The translations under genes were made by a program, and so were the position numbers. From the NCBI GenBank assembly GCA_019925095.2, contig CM034392.1, positions 6,646,887 to 6,710,886 of the forward strand: DNA of 64,000 bases, written 5' to 3'. Within the stretch, counting starts at the first letter, position 1. Every line of letters begins with the position of its first letter. The stretch is from Dendrolimus kikuchii. Lineage: Eukaryota > Arthropoda > Insecta > Lepidoptera > Lasiocampidae. A model generated the notes under the pieces. The model did not search any database. It saw nothing but the letters and a program-made list of their open reading frames with translations, and was not told the DNA's origin. Of this stretch, positions 58,901 to 64,000 are shown piece by piece.

Positions 58901-61691
58901 ATTTATAGTAATATATCTGTAGAAGAGAGAATTTGAATATTTTAAAACTAAAGTTACAAATGTTAAACTGAAATTAATTAAACCAGACATAGAGCTTGCT
59001 AATTCTGCACCCAAGAATATATACAACTTTCAATGTTTGATATATATATAAAAAGTTCTCATAGGACAATGCAGTAACATAACATCGATCTAAGCTCAAC
59101 TTTTCATCTCCAAATAGTAAAAGAATTTTTGTGGTATAGTCTAGCGCACCTTTGAAATTTTTTTCTTATCTAACTTGATATTTTAATAAAACTACATTTT
59201 AACGGTTTTAAGCGCCATAATATATTTGATTTTTATAATTCCGACGTTTAGGCCATCTCAAAAAACATTGGTATTTTAATTTATAATTATGCCTTAATCA
59301 TTTTAGCTACTCGAAATGAAAATTAATGTTATTCTAAACTTCAGATGTCGAGGCTTAGTCCTCCTGGAAACGTACAGTGCGGCGTATGACCAAAGTGTGT
59401 TGCTGGAGTCGTTGCCGAAGTTCCTTACGATCGAGCGCGAGGTGACCGGCGACCCGGCCTTCTCGATGTACAACCTGTCCCTGAAGGAGGATTGGAAGAC
59501 CTCAAAAAAGTATTATGCGGGTTCTGACCGCAACGGTGAGCCCATTTTTAAAGATTATTTCAGCATTGTTTTGCTCATGGTGTCCATTTCCTTTTTATCA
59601 AATGCATAATGGAATTACAAGAAAATAATTTGAACTATCAGCAGTTAAAATTGCGTTTTAATCGTTTTTATTTTAATCTGACGTTTCGGTCATGGTTCAG
59701 TAATTGTGATAATGGAATGTCTCAAAGTCAATGATTAATGTTTAAGTGATGATCAGTGTAGTAGTTAGTATGTTTGGTCTGCTCCCAACTTACTTGATAT
59801 TTCTTTACAACTATTTGATCTATGAGAGCCTAAATTAACTTACACCATACTTCGCAACATGTCATATTACTTAAGAACCTTTAAAAAGTTTGTCATTTTG
59901 TGATCATGGTTACTGGCATCTGGTTCAAACGTCAGATTCAAGTGAAAATCACATTTGAAATCGGTAACATATACTTTAAATTATTATGTATATCAATTAT
60001 GATAAATGTAAGAAAACAAAAATACATTAGTAGTCCATGGTACATACATACATACATACATAACTTCACGCCAGTTCCCTTGCGGGGTAGGCACGAACAA
60101 CAGAGTGCCATTTAGGCTTATTCTTACACACCTCACTTGCCTCTTTGACATTCATAACTCTTGTCATGCAAGCTCGTCTGTTCTTAAGGCTCCTGACATC
60201 ACCTTCTGCTTGTACACGATCAATTTGATCATGGAAGGTGTGTCGTGGCCTTCCACGACTTTCCATGGTACATGTTGCATAATTTCAAATTTCATTATTA
60301 TGCTAACGTTAAACTAAAGTCATTTTTAGAATAATTATGTTCAAATTAAATAATGTTAAGCGGTTTTAATATTTTAATAAATAAGTGATTCCATTTGCAT
60401 TTGTTTTAATTTTACAAAATGAATTGCCTTTAATTCTTCACCTGTTTACTAGAACAATACACATCCGCAAACTAATGTTTCAGACAAACCATCTAAATTA
60501 ATAAGTATTTTCGAATGTATGACATGTCAAAATATCACTCGTTGTTAGTTCAACTTAACTGATTATCTCCAGTGATGGGTAACCAACTGAATTTTCAAAC
60601 ACCTAGCCATTGGGCTAATGGTGGTTGAATAGCTGGCTAAAAAATCATCTGATAGCTATTTGGCTGATGAGTGAATGGCTCGCTGACTGACTGTCAACCG
60701 CTGACGGCAAAGCCATAAACTTATCAATTTTATTCAAGAACCATTAGCTTGCTGGAGAAGGATTGACAGACAACTTAGCTGTGGCTACTTTGTGAACAAC
60801 CGCTGTTTAGCTGGTTTTTACAATGGCTACCCATTTCAATTTTTCATATGTTTGTGCAAGAGTATATTGTTCTAGAATATGTGCCATAGAGTTTCAACAT
60901 TCGATTTGAGTATCCGTGCATGTCTTGTTGTGTGAACACTGGCGTAATTGTGTGTAATAGATATAGCCTAGCTAGCAACCTCTATATTAGCCCTTAGCAA
61001 ATTTATTTTATTAGCTAAATACAAACTGCGTTCTTCGTTTTTTTTAGTTAATATATAACCATGTCACATTATGAATGTGTCGCACTGACTATTATCATAT
61101 TTGTAGTACGTCTTAGTACCCTGAGCAGCGGGAAATTCTCGAATATATTAAAATACACCCGTAATTTTGCAGATTCGACACCTGTATTACTGGATCATAA
61201 GTGTTCAGATATGTATTCGACAGATGATTCCACTAGTACGGACTAACAAGATTAGAGTTTTGTTTTAAATATAAGAGTTGTTTTACGATTAGTTGCTACG
61301 TTAATACTAACACAATTGCGCCAGTGTTGTATGTAATGATGAAGGGTTGGGACTTAACTGTTAGTTTTCTTTTCATCCATCAGGGCATAATAAATGGGGG
61401 ATGCATGGCCATGAGAAAATGAACGGCCACGCCGAAAAGATGAACGGACATTGCGACGAGAAAGTGAATGGGTATGACAAAATGAACGGTCATAACAAGT
61501 TGAACGGTCATGACCAGATTCATGGCCATGAAAAAACGAATGGTCATAGCAAGATGAATGGACATGGAGGTAAATCCAATGGGGCCCTAGTGAATGGTCA
61601 TGCCCATCACGATGAAATTGAAGAATATAACAAGAGTCATAAAATGGATCTCGGATCACCAAAGATTTCCAAGGTTGCTCTTAAGATATAA
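25511..61691 (+). CDS. TTD14 (TRPL translocation defect protein 14) homologue, 9 exons
   Basis: Homologue of Drosophila TTD14, a GTP- and phosphoinositide-binding protein needed for light-driven transport of the TRPL channel. Exons: 25511-25559, 25781-25848, 26500-26537, 26983-27020, 43889-44017, 49155-49291, 58155-58702, 59345-59535, 61384-61691; all phases agree, 1506 nt, 501 aa. Residues 8-24 ([17 protein letters not shown]) carry a Walker A motif split across the first intron. [12 protein letters not shown] (about 93-104) resembles the Walker B/DRG motif of P-loop kinases. A CYTH-like part occupies about 205-390, with [27 protein letters not shown] and [15 protein letters not shown]. The last exon codes for an NGH-rich tail. 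The introns of 16.9, 5.1 and 8.9 kb are full of repeats. A 72-nt candidate cassette exon lies at 32704. Confidence 0.92.
27021..29850. other. TTD14 intron 4, left part
   Basis: First 2.8 kb of the 16.9-kb intron. AT-rich with short spurious ORFs (for example a 114-codon one at 27091 with biased Phe/Tyr/Ile content). No repeat or RNA gene recognised. Confidence 0.6.
29852..30133 (-). mobile_element. SINE-like element (family A)
   Basis: T-run, GCAGACGGCTCACGTGATTG, AAAGCGGCTACCATCGCC, GGAACACAACTCAAGGTTGT, GGTGGTAGCC and a CCTGCACGG end. Near full length, about 280 bp, slightly shortened in the middle. In TTD14 intron 4. Confidence 0.8.
30863..31372 (+). repeat. Interspersed repeat, family D copy 2 (longest intact copy)
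   Basis: Runs from TATTATAAAATTCTAAACAT through TCAGTACATTGAAGCTATTT, AACTGGAATAGACTATAAA, GGGCCGATTTCGATGCGGTT and GCTGATCGACAGC to GCGTGGACGAAGTCGCGGGC. It serves as the uninterrupted reference for the copy at 36869. Non-coding. Confidence 0.75.
31373..32703. other. TTD14 intron 4, no feature seen
   Basis: AT-rich intron sequence between the family D repeat and the candidate cassette exon; nothing recognised on either strand. Confidence 0.6.
32704..32775 (+). CDS. Candidate 72-nt cassette exon of TTD14
   Basis: Bounded by TATTACAG on the left and GTGAGTTG on the right. Its length is a multiple of three, it has no in-frame stop, and it enters and leaves in phase 1, exactly the phase of the flanking exons (ending at 27020 and starting at 43889). 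It would insert 24 residues, beginning [13 protein letters not shown], between TPDE and ATKFQENLL. It is clearly GC-richer than its surroundings. The polypyrimidine tract is weak. It lies between P-loop and DRG-type motifs, so inclusion could affect nucleotide binding. Not needed for the conserved protein; optional or spurious. Confidence 0.45.
32776..36195. other. TTD14 intron 4, middle part
   Basis: About 3.4 kb of AT-rich sequence. It has a 12-bp-arm palindrome GATTAATTATAT/ATATAATTAATC at 34172-34200 next to a short SINE-end remnant (TACTGCACG), and a slightly GC-richer patch at 35090-35400 that looks like an old repeat. No coding exon recognised. Confidence 0.55.
36196..36372 (+). repeat. 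Family E repeat, copy 1
   Basis: TGGACTGTAATTATTTTAAT, ATAAAAGAAAACTGTACGTG, ATGTTCTAAATACAAAATTG and GGTGGCCAGTATTATGCCGC recur in the same order at 38444-38610. A short non-coding repeat within TTD14 intron 4. Confidence 0.65.
36869..37577 (+). repeat. Interspersed repeat, family D copy 3, split by a SINE
   Basis: Family D sequence runs from CCATAAAATTCTAAACATGG to ACTCATCGATAGCAAAT (about 37196) and resumes at ATAAAATGTGTGATACTTTT (about 37422). The gap is filled by a family A SINE. The continuous order is visible in copy 2 (31150-31190). Confidence 0.75.
37198..37425 (+). mobile_element. SINE-like element (family A), truncated, nested in family D
   Basis: Starts in the middle of the consensus (CAGGTAGTGTAGGGCC) and reads through TTGCCCGACTGGATGG, CACCCCTGGTCTAAAGTATG and GGTAACCGCTTTCCATC to the end. 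The poly-A tail is almost absent (CCTGCAATAAAA). Inserted in a family D repeat, so it is younger than that copy. Confidence 0.75.
38444..38610 (+). repeat. Family E repeat, copy 2
   Basis: Matches 36196-36372 (ACTGTAATTATTTTAATTAT, ATAAAAGAACACTAC, ATGTTCTAAATTCAAAA, GGTGGCCAGTACTATGCCGC). Its last 26 bases before the family B insertion reappear after it at 39275-39300. Confidence 0.65.
38612..39272 (+). repeat. Family B copy 2 with internal minisatellite
   Basis: Opens with TTTTATCCCGGATCATGGGA and closes with GTATAGTTCGCGATATAAAA, GCGGGCAAATACATAAA and CGCGGGGTAAACTCTAG, as in the other family B copies. The minisatellite at 38690-39083 interrupts it. A 26-bp direct repeat flanks the whole unit (38556-38581 and 39275-39300). 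Confidence 0.65.
38690..39083 (+). repeat. Minisatellite, 9-bp unit TCCACTKGG
   Basis: About 44 units of a 9-bp repeat, mostly alternating TCCACTGGG and TCCACTTGG, with scattered substitutions. Nine is divisible by three, so long collagen-like Ser/Thr/Gly or Gly/Pro ORFs appear (for example at 38940), but they have no gene context. Confidence 0.92.
39319..40720. other. TTD14 intron 4, no feature seen
   Basis: 1.4 kb of AT-rich sequence between the duplicated family E end and the TG microsatellite. No repeat family, ORF or RNA gene recognised. Confidence 0.6.
40727..40983 (+). repeat. (TG)n microsatellite, about 245 bp
   Basis: Interrupted TGTGTGCG and TGTGTC blocks at the start and centre, then a long pure TG run, ending in (TA)5. 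The Cys-Val and His-Thr ORFs on both strands are artefacts. A family B copy begins about 35 bp to the right. Confidence 0.98.
41018..41398 (+). repeat. Interspersed repeat, family B copy 3
   Basis: ACAAGAACGGGGTGAAATAG, GTTTGTATGGGAGACCAATA, TTATAGATATAAAAATTCAT, CGGGAGATGGGATAATTTGC and GGCAAATAGCACTAACATAA, as in copy 1 at 120-478. Adjacent to the TG microsatellite. Confidence 0.7.
42469..42783 (-). other. Unrecognised ORF in TTD14 intron 4
   Basis: The minus strand is open from just after a TAG (about 42783) to 42469, over 100 codons, with a soluble, evenly mixed composition ([20 protein letters not shown], then RKSPTKKQE, then [20 protein letters not shown]). It has no ATG of its own; reading across the upstream TAG the frame continues (SRSRAAGM). 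It could be a decayed retrocopy, transposon protein or nested exon. I do not recognise the family. Confidence 0.3.
44117..44422 (+). mobile_element. SINE-like element (family A), full length
   Basis: Starts CCGAGCAGGAACGG and ends with GTCTGCCTGTCTGCTGAACT, CGTGAAATAAAAAAA. It begins only 100 bp after TTD14 exon 5 (44017). Confidence 0.8.
44423..46735. other. TTD14 intron 5, left part
   Basis: AT-rich. A small inverted pair sits at 45520-45600: GGCAAGTGGGCAGCGCGAG and the inverted CTCGCGCTTCCCACTTCC; a related AAGTGGGCAGCGCAAGTA occurs at 14325. Nothing else recognised. Confidence 0.5.
46736..47247. mobile_element. Solo LTR, 512 bp, CTAT target duplication
   Basis: Begins TGTTACGTGTCTGGG and ends GGTGTGTAACA, so it has the TG...CA ends of an LTR with a 6-bp inverted terminus (TGTTAC/GTAACA). 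CTAT lies directly outside on both sides (46732-46735 and 47248-47251), a 4-bp target duplication typical of Ty3/gypsy-like elements. There is no internal region or second LTR nearby, so it is probably the product of LTR-LTR recombination. It is GC-richer than the surrounding TTD14 intron 5. Confidence 0.7.
47893..48375 (+). repeat. Interspersed repeat, family D copy 4
   Basis: TATTATAAAATTCTAAACAT, AACTGGAATATACTATATAA, GATTTCTTGTATATTTG, GGGCCGATTTCGATGTGGTT, CGGGAGCGGTTTGAAGTTGT and GACACAGTTTTCACTAAAAC. In TTD14 intron 5. Confidence 0.7.
49292..51124. other. TTD14 intron 6, first part
   Basis: 1.8 kb following exon 6. AT-rich with spurious short ORFs; no repeat family or gene recognised. 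Confidence 0.6.
51125..51195 (-). repeat. SINE-like family A fragment (A-tail end)
   Basis: T-run, ATTGCATGAGTTCAGCAGAC, AGGCAGACGGGC, TGATGGAAAGCGGTTACCAT. It stops abruptly at 51190-51195. The matching other half in the same orientation starts at 51826. Confidence 0.7.
51826..51998 (-). repeat. SINE-like family A fragment (5' half)
   Basis: ACTGGAACCTGGTCACTAAT, CAACTCAAGGTTGTTATGGC, GGTGGTAGCCACCCAGTCGG, GTTGTTTTGTCGCCTCTTAC and GGCCGCAGGAAATTGTATTC. Complements the fragment at 51125 with about 60 consensus bases missing between them. Confidence 0.7.
52094..52393 (+). mobile_element. tRNA-derived SINE, copy 2, 13-bp target duplication
   Basis: Starts CGTGGTAGCGTAATGGCTAG (A box), has GCGGGTTCAATCCTG (B box), the shared body, and ends GGACATTTATGGGCTGATAT plus an AT tail. 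TATAGGTATAGGT flanks it exactly at 52081-52093 and 52394-52406. The same family as 4512. The long target duplication is intact, so the insertion is relatively recent. Confidence 0.92.
53060..53248 (+). pseudogene. LINE reverse-transcriptase C-terminal fragment with ATGT tail
   Basis: The plus strand reads [20 protein letters not shown] then FGYVETM, followed by the tail CTAAATGGCGCTCTGTTGTT...[30 protein letters not shown] motif is the usual C-terminal region of insect non-LTR reverse transcriptases. An internal deletion joins it to the tail. Confidence 0.75.
53343..53795 (-). pseudogene. LINE reverse-transcriptase C-terminal fragment (longest copy)
   Basis: The minus strand reads [38 protein letters not shown], a frameshift near 53625, then [34 protein letters not shown] and [16 protein letters not shown] to a stop. 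This is the conserved tail of an insect non-LTR retrotransposon polyprotein. Nothing remains of the catalytic reverse-transcriptase core. Confidence 0.82.
54365..54965 (-). other. Unidentified repeat-like ORF region
   Basis: A GC-richer island in TTD14 intron 6. The minus strand is open for 126 codons ([39 protein letters not shown], then a Ser/Pro-rich part), ending at a stop near 54565, with a second frame downstream ([20 protein letters not shown]). It looks like a decayed mobile-element protein. I cannot name the family. Confidence 0.35.
55052..55388 (-). mobile_element. SINE-like element (family A) carrying a 90-bp insertion
   Basis: Family A runs from the T-run to GCTAATGCCGGAACAC (about 55201) and resumes at ACAACTCAAGGTTGTTATGG (about 55290). 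It ends near CCTACCATCTGATTGTG, losing its 5' end. The intervening 90 bp belongs to another repeat also found at 59165. Confidence 0.75.
55202..55290 (-). repeat. Family F element nested in a SINE
   Basis: On the minus strand ATAATAAAACTACGTTTTAA, CGGTTTTAAGCGCGGTAATT and TTATTTGATTTTGG...TCCGAC. The same order occurs on the plus strand at 59165-59262. Confidence 0.65.
56285..56400 (-). repeat. Fragment of a SINE family related to A
   Basis: T-run, GCAAACTGGCAAACGATTCC, GGCAAGTGGCTACCGTCGCC, CATGGACATCTGCAACAC. It keeps the family A layout but with different bases near the A-tail end. Confidence 0.5.
56426..56453. repeat. Perfect 12-bp-arm hairpin
   Basis: CATCTCATGTCA and its exact reverse complement TGACATGAGATG are separated by four bases (ATAA). 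In TTD14 intron 6. No function is evident. Confidence 0.85.
56727..57385. mobile_element. Foldback/MITE element with about 75-bp inverted arms
   Basis: Left arm 56752-56828 (AAAATGCATTTACGAAGCCT ... TACGCACCCTACAACGG) and right arm 57273-57345 (CCGCACGTCCCATTGTATGG ... CGTAAATGCATTTTT) are inverted copies with only a few mismatches. They are separated by about 445 bp of AT-rich DNA without a transposase. Outer limits are approximate. In TTD14 intron 6. Confidence 0.75.
59165..59262 (+). repeat. Family F element in TTD14 intron 7
   Basis: TTTTAATAAAACTACATTTT, AACGGTTTTAAGCGCCATAA and TTCCGACGTTTAGGCC. Related to the insert at 55202. A shorter relative (GCGTTTTAATCG, CTGACGTTTCGGTC) sits at about 59645-59700 just after exon 8. 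Confidence 0.6.
60043..60266 (-). pseudogene. LINE reverse-transcriptase C-terminal fragment with CATA tail
   Basis: The minus strand reads [40 protein letters not shown] and [15 protein letters not shown], then the (CATA)n-terminated 3' tail. In TTD14 intron 8. A third, smaller relative of the copies at 11456 and 53343. Confidence 0.78.
61384..61691 (+). CDS. TTD14 last exon, NGH-repeat tail
   Basis: Joins exon 8 in phase 1 (AACG|GG) after a CATCCATCAG acceptor and codes for about 102 residues. After [20 protein letters not shown] come many KxNGH or xHGH units, [20 protein letters not shown] and [16 protein letters not shown] before TAA. It is rich in His, Asn, Gly and Lys, so it looks disordered and possibly metal-binding. 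AATAAA at 61690 overlaps the stop; others lie at 62893 and 63443. Confidence 0.8.
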
Positions 61692-64000
61692 TAAACGCTG
61701 TGTATTACTTAATTTATGATAATGTTAGATATTTTTTAGACTCCACTTTATATTATATTGTCATACACCAAATCATTACTAAATTACAGAATAGGTATTA
61801 ATGAAATTCATATAAATATTCATGCAAATGTACTTGCTAAACACGCTAACAACTATATTCAGATCGTTTTATGCTGTGAAAGTTTTAACTGTACTGATTC
61901 ATATATTAATTGCCAAATGAAATCTATTTTTGTAGTATTCCTTGGATTGTAATGAAGTTTATTAATGTAATCATACAGATTTAATGAAATAATATATTAT
62001 TTGTGCCTTTTACAATATATTCTCATAAATCACATAATATTGTTATAGTACTTAAAGTGTCTCAGAAGAAAAAATGCAGTTTTGTCACCATAGTATAGTT
62101 CTTGTTCTGCTTAACACGATAGCATTTTAATCGACTCTTTTAATGAATTAATGAAGAGACTATTATGAAGTATTTAATTTTTTATTTGTAGTTTAAAGAA
62201 ATTTTAATGTCTCGATGTTGTGCTGTTGCAGTAGATTTTCAGTTTTAAAGTCTCAATCGTGTATCAGTGTCTACATATATCACTTTAAATGATGTAGTTA
62301 TTGGAATAGACATAAATTAGACAAACTATAGCATTTATGTTGTCATCATCATTCCTACTTTAGTACCAGTATATGCTAAACTTAAATATGTCTTGAGAAA
62401 AGTTATCTTTTTTGACAGTCGACATTTTGCAAATGTCAAACTTAAAGATAATACGTTTTGACACAAGTTTGACATTTGAAATTTAATCTATGCAATTGAA
62501 AACGTACCATATCTCGGTAAGTTTATATAGATCAAATGTTTGCGTTTATTACTATACCTAACTGCATATTGAGGAAGCAACAGAGCAGAACAATGCATAT
62601 TGCCTTGCGAGTACGGTTAGCGGCGAAAGCGAGAGGGCAACAGTCTTCTTTCTCTGTTCTGTATGTACTACTTATTCTGCGCAATTTATACGAACTTCAA
62701 AGACGCATTTAAGTTTGGCTCATACTACACACAGCGGCAAAATAAACGGAACAGAAAAAAATATAAAAACGGTATTTATATTACTAAATAATATGGGTTG
62801 TATTTAAAATAATAATAATTAAGAGCTAAGTTGAAACTAAATTATTATCTCTTAATATTGTATTTGTGGAGTTTAAAGTAACTTTTAAGAAAATAAACAA
62901 CTATAGCAAAGACGACTTTTTTAGATTTGATATTGCCTTAGAAAAGGTGAAAAATTAATGAAAGCTAACATTAAAAACCTTACAAAACCATAAATAAATG
63001 AAGGTTTATCGTGTGTTTCCTCCCCATGCTCTGACTACCGCTGCCATCCTTCTGGGCATGCTGCGGATGATATTGAACAAGAACAATCAATGAAAAAAAT
63101 GATCTGTCGTTAATTTTGTCTTCTTTCAAATAAGAGCTAAATAAAAAATATATATATAACTAGCTAGTATTTCTAAAAAAATGGATATTTTTAGAATTTT
63201 TGGGACTTTTACTAGCGTTTGGCTAATTTTGCCGGTGTGTGTATATATTTATTACACGAAAATTTATTGACATGTGCAGATATTGATATGCGTGTTATAG
63301 GCCTTGAAGGGCCCAAACTAGTAAACGATATGAAATGTACAAAGTATGATATTAGAATGGTCCCATGAATTATATTTTACATTTAGAGGCCTTTTAGAGT
63401 TGAATTTGATGTACTAAAGATTATATATATTTTTGATTGAGAAATAAAATATTTAAGTGGCATAGGAATGTAGTAAATTTCTGTTCACATTTTTTTTTAA
63501 TTACGAAGGAAACTAGTACTTATTGTTAATTATATAATGTGGCAAGATCATTTAAAAATGTAATTTTACAAAAGTATTTTAGCTGCCGTTGGTATGTATA
63601 TATGTTGTTTAATGAACGTATATAATATGTTTAACATCTGCGGAGCTATTAGAATGTTTGGCAAACATCCACATGAGCATATTAAATGGCTGTGCTATTA
63701 TAATTGAGCAATTGAGAGCTCGATGTTGGAATGCAGAAGTTGGCGGCAAAACACGCGCAATTTATTCTTATAAGCATTGTCTGCACCGGGGTACATGTCT
63801 CGGATTTACCACTCCTTATTTGGTTGTTTCATACAATTCAAGGGCAGCTCATGCCAGACGTACCAAATCTACAGCTTCAAAACGTTAAGTGTGCATATCC
63901 GTGCCTACCTTTTAACAAACAATATGCGATAAATTATACAAATCGTTTATTTTAGACGCTGTTACAAAGCTAAGTCGACAGTATGTCAGTATTGATATGA
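61692..64000. other. TTD14 3'UTR and downstream sequence
   Basis: 2.3 kb of AT-rich sequence without a recognisable gene. It has several AATAAA signals (around 62893, 63138 and 63443), so a long 3'UTR is possible. A 13-bp perfect inverted repeat lies at 62431-62477. ORFs at 63658 and 63731 overlap each other in different frames and show no family features. Confidence 0.55.
62431..62477. repeat. 13-bp perfect inverted repeat (hairpin)
   Basis: AAATGTCAAACTT (62431-62443) and AAGTTTGACATTT (62465-62477) with a 21-base loop. Lies in the probable 3'UTR of TTD14. Confidence 0.8.

Noticed and set aside
59536..59609. Alternative TTD14 C-terminus by reading through exon 8
   Set aside because: The read-through adds about 25 hydrophobic residues after a good GTGAGC donor; the downstream exon joins in phase, so retention is not needed.
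61354..61662. His-rich minus-strand ORF opposite the TTD14 tail
   Set aside because: It is the antisense shadow of the NGH repeats, whose repeat period keeps several frames open.
63658..63955. Two overlapping 74-76 codon ORFs at the right edge
   Set aside because: Different frames over the same bases, no recognisable motif, no splice connection to TTD14.

Overview
This is an AT-rich, intron-dense, repeat-laden animal nuclear sequence. The gene content and the repeat styles (tRNA-derived SINEs with long target-site duplications, LINE tails ending in ATGT/CATA microsatellites, a SINE-like GC-rich family, MITEs) point to an insect, most probably a lepidopteran. The species cannot be told from sequence alone. 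No bacterial-type features (operons, CRISPR, riboswitches) are present.

Three conserved genes explain the coding content. (1) 562-18858, minus strand: SPT16, the large subunit of the FACT histone chaperone. Twelve coding exons are visible, encoding residues 1 to about 804; the rest of the C-terminus lies beyond the left edge. (2) 20418-24850, plus strand: a RAD51D-type RecA/RAD51 paralogue with five exons and 336 aa, one of whose introns appears to use a GC-AG splice pair. (3) 25511-61691, plus strand: the insect protein TTD14 (TRPL translocation defect 14), with nine exons and 501 aa. It has an N-terminal P-loop ATPase/GTPase-like part, a CYTH-like part and an unusual NGH-repeat tail. It spans 36 kb because of introns of about 16.9, 5.1 and 8.9 kb. 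I found a 72-nt, frame-preserving candidate cassette exon inside the 16.9-kb intron.

SPT16 and RAD51D are head to head across a 1.56-kb spacer that carries an E2F-like site and a 670-bp terminal-inverted-repeat element. RAD51D and TTD14 are tandem with a 660-bp spacer. SPT16 (chromatin passage of polymerases) and RAD51D (homologous recombination) plausibly share S-phase regulation; that is inference. TTD14 is functionally unrelated (photoreceptor channel trafficking in Drosophila).

Introns and spacers are filled with mobile DNA: a dead mariner-superfamily transposase whose CHTA-region codons have expanded into a 21-bp tandem array; at least eight copies of a 310-bp SINE-like family, some nested with other repeats; two tRNA-derived SINEs with 12- and 13-bp target duplications; a solo LTR (512 bp); a 5'-truncated GC-rich retroelement with an 11-bp duplication; LINE reverse-transcriptase C-terminal fragments; several MITE/foldback elements; a 9-bp-unit minisatellite and a 245-bp (TG)n tract. 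From 61692 to the right edge there is only probable 3'UTR/intergenic sequence.

All exon junctions were read by eye and checked by phase arithmetic; protein identities are from recognition of the families, not from a database search.
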